NCBI GenBank assembly: GCA_039565995.1 | Contig: CP154795.1 | Location: 496,001 to 560,000, forward strand | Source: Propionibacteriaceae bacterium ZF39 | GTDB lineage: Bacteria; Actinomycetota; Actinomycetes; Propionibacteriales; Propionibacteriaceae | Length of the DNA: 64,000 nucleotides | Direction: 5' to 3' | Shown here: piece after piece, positions 17,542 through 27,320 of the stretch | Layout of the letters: each line of letters opens with the position of its first letter | Position numbering within the stretch: position 1 is the stretch's first letter | Notes under the pieces: model-generated | Seen by the model: the letters and a program-made list of their open reading frames with translations, nothing else | Told to the model about the DNA's origin: nothing | The model's database searches: none | Position numbers and translations under genes: made by a program

Positions 17542-18123
17542 TCATGCGGAAGCGGTTCGGGTCGTGAGGTCGATCTCGTAGCGGCGCATGGGGTAGTCGA
17601 AGCCGACGGAGCGGGAAAAGTCGTCCGGCTGGCGGATTCCGGTGAGTACGCCGCCGGCTCGCTCGATCGTGCGTCGGGAGCCTGCGTTGTCGACGTGGCA
17701 GGTGATCAGGACGCGGTCGAGGCCGAGGGTGACGGCTCGGGCGAGGGCGCCGTCGAGCGCAAGGGTGGCGAGGCCGCGGCGACGGGCGGAGGGCCGAATG
17801 CCGTAGCCGATGTGGCCGCCGATCGCTTCGAGGAACTCATCGAGCCGGTGGCGCAGGTTGACCGCGCCCAGGTAGTGGCCGTCCTCGACGATCCAGAGCG
17901 TGGTCGCGTGGACGCGACTGGCGGGCACGGGATAGCTGGGGTCCGCCTCGATCAGCAGGGTCTCGGCCCACGCGTCGAAATCGTCGGGGCGCGTCAGGTC
18001 GAGCCCGAGCTCCTCGGCGAGCCAGACGGAAGCCCCGTCCTGGTGGGCGCCGGCCCATTCCGCATGGCTTTCCTGCCATGAGTCGAAGTAGCGGACATGT
18101 GGCGCTACGAGCTGGGGACCCAT
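17542..18123 (-). CDS. GNAT-family N-acetyltransferase
   Basis: Encodes 193 residues with a RimJ/RimL-like GNAT core: LWIVEDGHYLGAVNLRHRL, then IGYGIRPSARRRGLATLAL with the R-x-x-G-x-A acetyl-CoA loop, and LITCHVDNAGSRRTIERAGG. The ending FDYPMRRYEIDL is common in acetyltransferases of the YedL/ElaA-like group. The target is unknown. It is divergent from the gene at 18207 with an 83-base intergenic region. Confidence 0.87.
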   Translation of the reverse strand: MGPQLVAPHVRYFDSWQESHAEWAGAHQDGASVWLAEELGLDLTRPDDFDAWAETLLIEADPSYPVPASRVHATTLWIVEDGHYLGAVNLRHRLDEFLEAIGGHIGYGIRPSARRRGLATLALDGALARAVTLGLDRVLITCHVDNAGSRRTIERAGGVLTGIRQPDDFSRSVGFDYPMRRYEIDLTTRTASA

Positions 18124-18206
18124 GGGACGGAGCCTAGCGACAGGTGGTCGAGGCTCCTTTGACTTTCAGGTGATGCGGATGTCGTTCGGTATGGGATGGT
18201 CGTCGG

Positions 18207-19625
18207 GTGAGCGAACATGAACTCCTGGTCCGGCACGCGGAGCGGTGGGCCGCCGACAAGAAGCGACCCTTCGAGGCCGACCTGGTTGAGTTGGCCCTGG
18301 ATCTGCGCGCCACCCACGATGCGGTGCCCGCCAATCGATGGCCCGTCGGCAGCGTCCAACATGTGATGCTGCGACGCTGGCCGGCGCACGGTCCGGCTGG
18401 CGTACCTGATGTCGCCGCACTCGTGCAGAGTCTCGATACGTTCTGGCGATTCCTCAGGGCAACGGGCCGAATGGCGGGTGGGTCGGCCGAACCCAAGGTG
18501 CTACTCGCCGAGGCCAAGAAGGCGGCAAAGAAGATGCCGGCGGCGTGCACGGAGCCGGAGAACTATTCAGTGACCAAGAGCCTCCTCGATTTCGGCGCGG
18601 GGATCGGCATCTCCCTGGAGGACGCAGAGTCGGAGAGTGAACTCAACGATCGTCTTCAGCAGATCATGGAGGCTTGGAACGCCCAGCCCGATGAGGTGAG
18701 GATGAGTCGGCCCATGGGAGCCGGCAGTGCGGGCAGCGTGATGGGCCGGGCGCTCACCGACGCCGCGGATTCGATGGTGCGGACGGGCGAGATCCCTCCC
18801 GGTTGGGCGATGCCGACGACGCCGCGTCTCGATGGTCTCGATTTCGAGGATGAATTCGAAGATGACCGTCCGCTGCTTCCGAATGATCCCGCGGTGAGCG
18901 CCCCCTATGCCAAGTCCAGCGACTACCTGCGCCAGGTCTTCGCGCTCGCCGATTTCTCCGATGGCAAAGAACTCACCTCCGCTGGCTATCTGCGCCCGGC
19001 GATCGCCCGGAAGGCGTACGAGCAGCTCAACCTGTGGGAGTGGGATTCCAAGATGCGCCGAGTCTTCGATGGGGGAGATGGCGAAGGCGCGCCCGCCGAT
19101 GAATCCCAGGCCAAGGAGGCGGCGCTGAATCACTGGCGCTCGGCCAAGGACTGCTTTGCCCTCGACCGGCTCTGGGGAGCGGTGATCGGGGCCAAGTTGG
19201 TCGAAGTGACGGGGCGCCGCGCGGTGCGTCTTCGCGACGACGACCCGGTCACCGATATGGATTGGGTCGGCTTTGCTCTCGCGGCTGGCCTGGGGGAGAT
19301 TCTGCAGAGCAGCCATCAGCATTCGGTGTCGTGGGTTCTGGGGACGCTCATGTCTCTTGCGGAGCCCTATGGTGGCGGTCCGCTCTCGGTGGAAGAACTG
19401 GCTGACCTGCGTTTCGAGCACTTGAAGAAAGAGGGCGCCGGTCGGCACTCGCTGGTCTCCGAGGACATGTTGCGGGAACTGGCGGATGCCCTGACTGCCA
19501 GCCTGATCGCCAACTTCGACGACTTCGGTTGGTGGACCCATCGAAAAGGCCGCCTCAAGTTGACGCCGTTGGGCTGGGACATGGCCCTCGCACTGGTGAC
19601 AGCCATGGATCAGGGTTGGTTCTGA
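18207..19625 (+). CDS. Unknown 472-residue protein flanking the restriction island
   Basis: Encodes 472 residues from the GTG at 18207. I do not recognise the family. The N-terminal third is helical and charged (LVRHAERWAADKKRPFEADLV), a central part is very acidic (DGLDFEDEFEDDRPLLPND, about 210-230), and the rest is mixed helical with a late GRLKLTPLGWDMALALVTAM that resembles a winged-helix tail. There is no signal peptide or membrane segment. It ends 12 bases from the convergent end of hsdR, but no co-transcription is possible. It is intact, unlike most of the island. Confidence 0.6.
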   Translation: MSEHELLVRHAERWAADKKRPFEADLVELALDLRATHDAVPANRWPVGSVQHVMLRRWPAHGPAGVPDVAALVQSLDTFWRFLRATGRMAGGSAEPKVLLAEAKKAAKKMPAACTEPENYSVTKSLLDFGAGIGISLEDAESESELNDRLQQIMEAWNAQPDEVRMSRPMGAGSAGSVMGRALTDAADSMVRTGEIPPGWAMPTTPRLDGLDFEDEFEDDRPLLPNDPAVSAPYAKSSDYLRQVFALADFSDGKELTSAGYLRPAIARKAYEQLNLWEWDSKMRRVFDGGDGEGAPADESQAKEAALNHWRSAKDCFALDRLWGAVIGAKLVEVTGRRAVRLRDDDPVTDMDWVGFALAAGLGEILQSSHQHSVSWVLGTLMSLAEPYGGGPLSVEELADLRFEHLKKEGAGRHSLVSEDMLRELADALTASLIANFDDFGWWTHRKGRLKLTPLGWDMALALVTAMDQGWF

Positions 19626-19637
19626 GTCTCGCAGGCC

Positions 19638-22600
19638 TCACGCGGGCTGGGCGTGAGCCTTGACTGTGTGGAGGATGTCGAAGATGACGTCGAGATCAGC
19701 GTCGGGGAACAGAACCTCAGGCCCCATCGGGGCGCGATCGGTGTAGGGCGACTCATAGAGCCGACCGGCTTCAACGACGCCGTTGGTGGTCAACTCGTCG
19801 ATGATCAGCGTCACGAACCTGATCTGGTCGACGTTGAAGCGGCTGTCGTCCAGATAGGCGGCGAAGGCGTCCATCACGGCTTCGCGTTCGAGACCGACGA
19901 GTCGGCGGATGAACAGGCCAAGGCCTTGCTGGTTGGCCTTGGCGAGATCAGTTGTGCTGGCGCCCGCATCGATGAGCATCTGTTGCAGGGCGTCGAGGTC
20001 GTCAGTGGTGAGTTGGCGATTGCGCCGCAGGCGTTGGAGCGCCACGTGATTCTCGTGCTGACGAAGATGGGCGAGCGCCTTCTTGCGGAATCGTTCGGGG
20101 TCCATGCCAGGAGTCGTTCCGGGGAGGACGACCTCTTTCGGGTGGAGGAGGCTGTCCGCGAAATCGGTGAACACCGGATCCTGCGCGGTGCGGTCGACCA
20201 GCCGCACCAGGCTCCGAAGCCGGAGACGCACGATCTCCAGCATCGGGAGCGTGACATCGATCCACCATTCGTCGCCGGCGACCTCTTCGATGAGCTGGAT
20301 CTCCTGGGCGACCGAGGGGATTGCCTGCTTGCCGAGCAGCGAGCCGGCGACGGCCTGGACGGACTCTCGGATGCGCTCGGCTGCGACGGCGTCTGCTTCG
20401 AGTTGGGCGAGTTGCCGGCGCAGGATCAGCAGGTCGAACCGTTTGGCATCGACATCCGGGTCGCGTACGCCGGAGGGGAGCCCTGCGAGGCAGAGGATGT
20501 CGGCCGCGTCCTCGGGGCTGATTGCGGCCCAACGGGTGCGGTCGGACCAGATTTCGACCTGCCGCCGATGTGGGCGGACGAGGAAGTTGTCGAGATTCAT
20601 GCCGGCGACGATCTCGTGGAGCCAATCGGTGGTGGAGTCGCGCAGGTCGGCGGGCAGTCCGGTGGCATGGCTGGTGATGAGGGCGAGCCGGCCTTCGAAG
20701 AGGCGCTGGGTGAGGGATTTCTGGTTCGAGCCCTCGCTGCCGGGCAGGTCCTGGCTGAAATATTCGAGATTGCCGCAGAAGTCGAAGACCAGGAAGTCCT
20801 TCTTGTCCTGGCCCGGTCCGAAGAGGTTGGGTCGCAGACGCGTGCCCCGGCCGATCATCTGCCAGAACTTCGACTTGGACCGGACCATCTTGAAGAAGAC
20901 CAGATTCACGATGTCGGGGACATCGATGCCGGTGTCGAGCATGTCCACGCTGATGGCGATGTGGGGCGCTTTGTCGGTGGTGGTGAAGTCGTCGATGAGG
21001 GACTGGGCGTACGCGACCCTGGTCGTGATGATGCGCGCGAAATGGCCGGCATATTCGGGGTATTGCGCGTTGAATCTCTGCTCGATGAACTCGGCGTGGA
21101 GCTGATTCTTGGCGAAGATGATGGTTTTGCCGAGACGGTCTCCGGCCGCGACCTTGTAGCCGTCTTCCATGAGCGTGGCGAGGACCTTGTCGACGGTGTC
21201 GATGTTGAACAGGAAGCGGTTGATCTCTTCGGAATCGACCTCCGTCGGAGGTCCGTCTTCACCCCAGTCGAGCGTGTCCCACTGGTCTTTCTCGTCGTCG
21301 GTCAGATCGGCGTACTTGATTCCCTGGCGTAGGAACGAGGTGCCGACCGAGACGCCCCTCGGCGGGACAAGAAATCCGTCGGTGACGGCTTCTTCGAGGG
21401 AGTACGCGTCGGTGGGTACGCCGTCTTCGAGGTTGAACAGGCGATAGGTGTTGTGGTCGACCTCGTCCTTGGGTGTGGCGGTGAGGCCGACGAGCAGGCC
21501 GTCGAACCATTCGAAGATGGAGCGGTATTTCTGATAGACCGAGCGGTGCGCCTCGTCAATGACGATCAGATCGAAATAGCCGGGCCCGAAGCGACGTTCC
21601 GTGGTGTCGTCCATCGCATTGATGAGGTTCATCATCGTGGGATAGGTGGAGACATAGACGCGGCCGTCGCCGGACTTCTCCGTCACGAGATTGACGGTGG
21701 TGACGGAAGGTAGTTGGGCCTTGAACACGTTGACGGCCTGATTCACCAGAGCGGTGCGGTCAGCGAGGAACAGCACGCGTTTGACCCAGTTGGCCTTCAT
21801 CAGTTGTTCGATGAGCGCGACGACTGTGCGGGTCTTGCCCGAGCCGGTCGCCATGACCAGGAGGGCCGCCCGTTGCTTCTGGTCGAAGGTCTGCCCGATG
21901 GCCCGGATTGCTCGCGCCTGATAGTGCCGTCCCGCAATGTCGAGATTCACCGGTGCCGTCGCCAGCGGGGCTCGCGTGGTGCGGCGTTGGATCAGCAATT
22001 CCAGCTCGTCGCGGGTGAAGAATCCTTGCACCTCACGGGGCGGATAGCCGCCGGCATCGTCCCAGAGATGGTGGGTATAGCCATTGGTGAAGAAGATGAC
22101 CGGACGGCGATGGAACTTGGCTTCGAGGCTGTCGGCGTACAACTTGGCCTGCTGTTGGCCGGCCTGCGGGCTCTTGGTCGTTCGTTGGCCTCGATCACCG
22201 CGAGCGGTAGGCCGTCCGCGCCCCAGAGGACATAGTCGATGTAGCCCGTGCCGGCTTGGTTGGGCATGCCGGTGACGGGATATTCGTAAGTGACATTGGC
22301 TGAGCTGCCTGTCGAAACCCAGCCCGCCTCCGCGAGCAGAACGTCGATGAACAGGTCACGGGTCTGGGCCTCGGAATAGTCGTGGTCATCGACCTGGGTA
22401 TTGGCCGCTTGGGCAGCCTTGACCAAGGCCTGGAGCTCGGCGATTTCTGCATCCTTGGCTGCGGCGATTTCTTGGTGTTCGGCCAGTTTCTTTCGGTACG
22501 CCTCGTCCTGGGCCTTGAACTTCTGAGCAAGCTGCGTGACCTGTTGAGCGGTCAGCGGCGCTGCCTTCTTCGCCAGTTGGGGGTCGAATCGGGCTCCGGT

Positions 22601-23029
22601 CGGAGCTGCCTTGGGCTGCGACGAATGGTGGAAGGTCGCCCACACCATCAGATGGAACAGATCATCCAGGACGCGGAGGGCGACGTCGGGCCGGATTAGC
22701 ACGTTGTCGTGGACCGCCTTGTTCGCGATCTTGCGGATGGCGTTGAGTTTCTGGACGATCTTCGCCCCGGCCAGCTGCTGGAACGGCGGCGCATTGGTCA
22801 GTGCAGAAAGATCATCGGAATAGGGCCATTCCAGTGCGCGCAGGTCGTAGAGGTAGCGAACGAGTTCCTCGATCGCCCGGCGCGCATAGAACAGCGCCGT
22901 CCTGGGGTCCGAGACGGCGTACGACTCGGCGCGGGCGCATTCCGGGTAGCTGCCGGGCAATGTCTGCGCGAGAAAGTCGAAGTTGCCCACCAAATCACTC
23001 CGTTCGCCTTCCTGACAGCCTATTGCCAT
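19638..23029 (-). pseudogene. hsdR: Type I restriction enzyme R subunit, frameshifted in the nuclease motif
   Basis: Two reading frames together encode about 1130 residues of HsdR. The first (from 23029, or better the GTG at 22990 with GGAG upstream) has a DUF4145-like N-terminus, a coiled coil (about 170-215) and the nuclease domain up to YIDYVLWGADGLPLAVIEA. The second picks up at RTTKSPQAGQQQAKLYADSL and carries helicase motifs: Walker A ATGSGKT, VIDEAH, LTATP, GRGTRLR. Joining them needs one base restored at about 22174-22176, in the Lys codon of the ExK nuclease motif. HsdR would translocate DNA by ATP hydrolysis and cut it; as written this copy cannot make a full protein. It follows fic after two bases. 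Confidence 0.88.
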
Positions 23030-23031
23030 GC

Positions 23032-24231
23032 TCAGCGGTGTCGGGTGAGGACCTCAAGGACGCGTGGAGCAAAGTAGCGGCGTTTGTAGGCGTGCGGATC
23101 AACCACGTTGAGGACTCCCAGCGTGACTAACTGGCCGATTAGGTGTCGGGCGCGGCCGTTCGACAGTTGGAGTTCTGATTCGACCTTGGCCACGGTGAAG
23201 GTGGGGTTGGCCACGGCCAGGTCCACCAGACTGTGGGCGCTGTCAGCACGCAGGGTTGATGCACGGACCGTCTCCTTGAGCTCCGCCTGCACCAACGCAA
23301 GGGCCAGCATCTCTTCCCGAGTCGCGATGGCCGATTGTTGAAGGCCATTGGCGAAGAATCGAATCCAGCCATCCCAAGCACCTGCGGTGCTGACTGCAAG
23401 GAGATGGTCGTAGTACTCCGTTCGGCGGCCCTCGAACCAGGGTGAAACTGTCAGTGTCGGCTCGCTCAGAACCCCCGTTGACTGCAGGTGGAGGACTATC
23501 AGCAGGCGCCCGATTCGCCCGTTCCCATCTCGGAACGGATGCAGGGTCTCGAATTGATAGTGGGACATCGCTGCCGCGACAACCGGGTCGATGCGGCTGC
23601 TGTGGTCGACTTCCATCCAGCGCACCAAGTCGTGAAGACCTTGAGTGAGGTCATCACCGGGAGGCGATGGGACGAAGCGCGCCTGGCGAATCGGTTGATC
23701 CCGCGGGTCGGCGTGAGCGCGTTTCCCGATCACTACCTGAATGTCACGCGGCCGGCCGGACACGTCGGCCAAAGGAGTGCCACGCATGAGCAGGCCTTGA
23801 AGATCTGCGAGGAAGCCGGAAGTGAGGGGACGGCTGTCACCGATCCAATCGAAACCGTGGTTGGCGGCGTGCACGTAGTTGAGGATTTCGACCAGTTCAG
23901 CGGTCTGTGGCTCGTCGTCGTCGGCGATGAGAACCTCTGCAATGGGGGCGTACGTTCCCTCCAGAGCCGACGTGCTTTGAGCCTCAAGCCGGAGCGTTGG
24001 AAGGCGCAGAAGAGTGGGATTCGGCAGCTGCCGTGCGGTGTTGTCGAGCGCAGCGAGCGCGGCTCGCGCGTTCGCGACTGCCAAGAAAGTCTCGCCTTTG
24101 AGCGTCGGCATGGTGTCAGGGAGAAAGTCCGGAACGAATGCCCGATGCTCCCAGGAGCCCAGCACTGGATCAGAGCCGGTGATCGTGATCAGCCGGCCGG
24201 GGGAGCTTGCGCCGAACATGGTGAGATCCAC
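23032..24231 (-). CDS. fic: Fic-domain protein (class II, self-inhibited AMPylase type)
   Basis: Encodes 399 residues. The Fic core has HPFRDGNGRIGR, with catalytic His near 231, which transfers AMP or another nucleotide group to hydroxyl side chains. An N-terminal inhibitory helix motif, T-x-x-x-E-G in TSALEG (about 87-92), marks it as class II, where the Glu blocks ATP until relieved. The C-terminus (about 330-390) looks like a winged helix (FTVAKVESELQLSNGRARHLIGQLV), so it may bind DNA and control its own operon. It lies between the decayed AlbA_2-like gene and hsdR, a common place for Fic genes in type I systems. It is intact. Confidence 0.9.
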   Translation of the reverse strand: MDLTMFGASSPGRLITITGSDPVLGSWEHRAFVPDFLPDTMPTLKGETFLAVANARAALAALDNTARQLPNPTLLRLPTLRLEAQSTSALEGTYAPIAEVLIADDDEPQTAELVEILNYVHAANHGFDWIGDSRPLTSGFLADLQGLLMRGTPLADVSGRPRDIQVVIGKRAHADPRDQPIRQARFVPSPPGDDLTQGLHDLVRWMEVDHSSRIDPVVAAAMSHYQFETLHPFRDGNGRIGRLLIVLHLQSTGVLSEPTLTVSPWFEGRRTEYYDHLLAVSTAGAWDGWIRFFANGLQQSAIATREEMLALALVQAELKETVRASTLRADSAHSLVDLAVANPTFTVAKVESELQLSNGRARHLIGQLVTLGVLNVVDPHAYKRRYFAPRVLEVLTRHR

Positions 24232-24458
24232 AACCTCACCCTAAGGGTGGATCGCGAACCCTGACCAGCGGGAATCTCTGTCATTTGGCACTTCGCAGAG
24301 GTTGTTTGCCGACAATGTCGCACAATCGTCCATTGGTGGACGGTGCCGATCCCTTGCTCTGCTGGCGAAACAGCGCAGGTACTGGGGCCGAGACATCGTG
24401 TTGCCGTGCTCTTGTTAAGTTCGTTTGGCCAGCCGCAGGCTGTAACAACCAGTGGTCA

Positions 24459-24483
24459 GGTCAGCGGCGAGCGTCCGCTGACC
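24459..24483. terminator. Hairpin downstream of the decayed AlbA_2-like gene
   Basis: ggtcagcgg (24459-24467) and ccgctgacc (24475-24483) form a perfect 9-bp stem with a 7-base loop, about 20 bases past the stop of the pseudogene on the minus strand. No clear U-run follows, so it may be a weak terminator or an operator. The rest of 24232-24503 shows nothing else I can name. Confidence 0.4.
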
Positions 24484-24503
24484 TTGCATGGTATGTGTGA
24501 TGT

Positions 24504-25316
24504 TCACGATGACTGGGCCCGGCGGTACCGTTGCTTGGGGCTGCGGCCCGGCTCGGTCGGGACGAGGGCCCCCTCGTTGACGAGGCGCTTGATTTGGCTG
24601 GTGACAGCCGTGCGGCTCAGCCCTGACGCGAGCTGCATCTCCCGTGAGGAAACGGAGCCGGCCCGGTCCACCTCGGCGAGGATCGCGTCACGGAGAGAGC
24701 CCGTGTAGTGACTCCCGTGCTCGCTGCGGGAGTTTCTTGGCAGGACCGTGAGGGAGAAGAAGGACAGGTCGTCCCTCGGGACTGGGGAGGCATCAGAGCT
24801 CGTTGCGGTTCAGCTTCGATGGTTGCGGGTGAGCTGATGCCGGGTTTGCCGAGGGTGTCGATGGTCACTGTGCCGTAGAGACCTCCGGGGTTCAGCACCT
24901 CAAGGCGATCTGCATACACATTGAGTTGAACCTGTGTCCCCCGAGCGAGCTCTGAGTAGTCCCGGTGCATCAACGCGCTGGTGATCGCTTCGCGGACGAC
25001 GGGAAGCGCATAGTCCGGCACATCGCGGCGTCCCCGACAACTCCTTCGTCCCACTTCGGCTGCCGACGTTCCTCCAGCAGCCTGTCGACCTCGTATGCCG
25101 ACAGTCGTCGGTCCCCGTCGTTGGTGCGAATGAAGCTGCCCTGATAACGCCTCGGTCCTTGATGTGGCAAGGCTTGTCAATGGGGGGATTGGCTCAATGC
25201 TCTGTGGCATCTTGCCGGCTGAGGCCTTCACCCTCGATGGTGGCGGTGTCCGTGCCGATCGTTCGGAGACGACTGACCAGATCGGGTAGCTCGGCGTGCA
25301 TGTCAAAGGGAGACAT
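24504..25316 (-). pseudogene. Decayed AlbA_2 / RecG-like ATP-binding regulator
   Basis: Fragments in three frames line up with putative transcriptional regulators that join an AlbA_2 (Schlafen-type) domain, a HATPase_c_4 domain and a winged helix. They are: an N-terminal piece from the ATG at 25316 (MSPFDMHAELPDLVSRLRTI) that stops early near 25195; SFIRTNDGDRRLSAYEVDRL and RRQPKWDEGV (about 25030-25150); VREAITSALMHRDYSELARG followed by VYADRLEVLNPGGLYG (about 24840-25000); and LSFFSLTVLPRNSRSEHGSH leading to a winged helix ending at 24504. The VENRGSG-type segment between the last two is missing. The gene therefore has stops, shifts and deletions. Such genes are common in type I restriction operons. 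Confidence 0.75.
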
Positions 25317-25325
25317 ACAACCTGA

Positions 25326-25356
25326 CTTAACACATCATGCAACCAGATGTGTTAAG
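25326..25356. promoter_or_regulatory. Perfect inverted repeat upstream of the decayed regulator
   Basis: cttaacacat (25326-25335) and atgtgttaag (25347-25356) are exact reverse complements 11 bases apart, followed by a partial repeat tgttaagtg. The sequence is AT-rich against a GC-rich background and ends 10 bases upstream of the pseudogene ATG at 25316. It fits an operator, perhaps of the winged-helix protein this gene once made; that is inference. Confidence 0.6.
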
Positions 25357-25525
25357 TGTTAAGTGATGCTTGCCCCTGACCTGATGAGTCCGCTCGCGCA
25401 CTTTCGGGTACGCCCAACTTGTCCGCCGCGGCGTTGCACACGTCTCGCGCCCGGTGCGTTTCGCCATCGGCGAGTACGCGCAGCGACGGGGCCATGAACT
25501 GGTCCCACGTTGGAATTGTGCTCAT
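25352..25525 (-). CDS. Truncated Mrr N-terminal domain
   Basis: Encodes 57 residues starting MSTIPTWDQFMAPSLRVLAD and continuing GETHRARDVCNAAADKLGV, which matches the start of the Mrr_N winged-helix domain found at the head of Mrr-type modification-dependent endonucleases. The catalytic Mrr domain is missing; a stop comes after a non-conserved tail. Its ATG overlaps the hsdS stop (ATGA), so a longer mrr gene was probably once coupled to hsdS. Its tail runs into the inverted repeat at 25326-25356, near the likely deletion point. Confidence 0.65.
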   Translation of the reverse strand: MSTIPTWDQFMAPSLRVLADGETHRARDVCNAAADKLGVPESARADSSGQGQASLNT

Positions 25526-26676
25526 AGCTCACCCCGGAATGCCCGGGATTGCAGAGAGGAAAAGAGGTTGTCCATTGATGCCAGGCCTCGGCGGGCTATG
25601 CCGATCTGATGCCGCGTTCCCTGCATTCTCTGCAAGTACTCGTCTTGGTTCGGCAGGGATGGGACTGGGACTGGAAGTGCTTTGAGCTGCGTCATGTTGA
25701 TTGAGGCGATGCCAGTCGTCTGCTTCGCCGAGCGCAGAAAGTGCCTTTTTGCCCGCGAGTCGCTTAAGAAGCCAGCCAAGAAATCTGGTAGCAGCTCGCA
25801 GGAGTCGTTGATTCGTACCCGAAAGACGTGATTCTGATGCAGGCACAGAGGCAGTTCGTTTCGCCACACAGTCCCTCGACCAAGCTTGTCAGGGTCACCG
25901 CCCTCTGTGAGGACAAGGTCGCCGTCGGCCAAGGCATAACGCTCGATCTCTGCTTCTGTCGCCGGGATCTCTTTGACGGTGTTCATAACTAGACGGCCGG
26001 CCTGCACATTCGAAACGGCCAAGTATGGCGTGGCGAACGTTGGTTCAGAAGTGCGCCTCCCTTTGGTAATCCCTGACGTGACAGTCGCGAGGGCGCTCAA
26101 TGGCTTGTAGGTAGAGGCCCCAATAGCGCCGAACATGTCGTGGAAGATCGACTGGGTGAGGGAGTCGAGGTGGGCGAGCACTTGTCGGCGCTTGGTGCGG
26201 AGGGAGTCGGCTTGGTCGAGGATCGCTGCGATACGGCGCTGCTCGGTCACGGAAGGAAGGTTGATCTCGATGCGTTTGACCAGTTCGGGGCGGGCTCGGA
26301 GCAAAGAGCCTCCAACGCCAGCGACAGTATTCAGGAACTGCGCATGAAAATCGTCACTGAGCAGATATTGCCTCAGGTAGTTGGGGTGGAATGAGGCGCC
26401 CCGAAAGACAATCCACTCCCCAGAGGCGATCTGGCGACGTTGGGGGTCGCCAACAATTGCCGCGCGCCGAATGTGCGGGACGATCTTGGAAAGCATCACA
26501 TCGCCGGACTGGACGACCTGTTTCGCGGATCCGATTTCCGAGCCGAGGCATATCTCGTGCCCACCAGCGTCATGAGCCGGAATGCTGTATAGCTCGAACT
26601 CCTCGTCGGGGAAAGCGGAGGGATTGATGGATCCGCCCCGCTGCAGCATGAGATCGCCAAGGGGTATCGTTCTCAT
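25522..26676 (-). CDS. hsdS: Type I restriction-modification specificity subunit
   Basis: Encodes 384 residues with two target-recognition domains (about 1-150 and 190-345), each followed by a conserved helix. The first helix is EQRRIAAILDQADSLRTKRRQVLAHLDSLTQSIFHDMFG and the second ends MDNLFSSLQSRAFRGEL. Each domain would read half of a split DNA target and the helices set the spacing. Its ATG overlaps the hsdM stop (ATGA). The reading frame is intact, although its methyltransferase partner is broken. The DNA is visibly richer in A/T than the flanking genes, consistent with horizontal exchange of recognition domains. Confidence 0.92.
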   Translation of the reverse strand: MRTIPLGDLMLQRGGSINPSAFPDEEFELYSIPAHDAGGHEICLGSEIGSAKQVVQSGDVMLSKIVPHIRRAAIVGDPQRRQIASGEWIVFRGASFHPNYLRQYLLSDDFHAQFLNTVAGVGGSLLRARPELVKRIEINLPSVTEQRRIAAILDQADSLRTKRRQVLAHLDSLTQSIFHDMFGAIGASTYKPLSALATVTSGITKGRRTSEPTFATPYLAVSNVQAGRLVMNTVKEIPATEAEIERYALADGDLVLTEGGDPDKLGRGTVWRNELPLCLHQNHVFRVRINDSCELLPDFLAGFLSDSRAKRHFLRSAKQTTGIASINMTQLKALPVPVPSLPNQDEYLQRMQGTRHQIGIARRGLASMDNLFSSLQSRAFRGEL

Positions 26677-27312
26677 GAGAGCATCGCCCTCAGGTCGGCG
26701 AGACCTTCAACAATCTCGGCTTCCAGCTTCTCGATATCAGCGATGATGTCGAGGGGTGCACGATGCTCAACTTCGGCGTACTCGATTTCCTTGTAGCGGT
26801 TGATCGAGAGGTCATAGCCCTGGTCGACGATTTCCTGCTTGGGGACGGTGAAGCTCTGGTCGGTGCGGGCGCGGTCGCGTTCGGTCCCAGTGCGTTCAGT
26901 CCAGCGCTCCAACACATCCGGCAGGTCATTCGCCTCGACCGGATTGCGTTTGTCATCGAGAGAGAATCCATCGGCGCGTACGTCATAGAACCAGACGTCA
27001 TCCGTGCCGCCGGAATCGGTCTTGGTGAAGAAGAGGATGGCGGTGGAGACGCCGGCGTACGGTCGGAAAACCCCCGACGGCAACTTGACCACCGCGTCGA
27101 GTTTCTGGTTCTCGACGATCTCCTTGCGCAGATCTTTGTGGGCCTTCGTCGACCCGAACAACACGCCATCCGGCACGATCACCGCCGCGCGTCCGCCGGT
27201 GCGAAGCAGCTTGAGGAAGAGAGCGACGAACAGCAGCTCGGTTTTCTTGGTCTTGGCGACCTTCAACAATTCCTTGCTGGTCGATTCGTAATCGAGTGAT
27301 CCGGCAAACGGG

Positions 27313-27320
27313 GGATTGGC
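27313..27320. repeat. Left 8-bp target-site duplication of the ISL3 element
   Basis: ggattggc here is repeated exactly at 28755-28762, directly outside both terminal inverted repeats. An 8-bp duplication is the usual size for ISL3-family insertion. Intact copies suggest recent insertion. Confidence 0.92.

Noticed and set aside
22160-22190. Programmed frameshift in hsdR
   Set aside because: No slippery heptamer or downstream stem is visible at the shift, and the break hits a catalytic codon, so a mutation or sequencing error is more likely.
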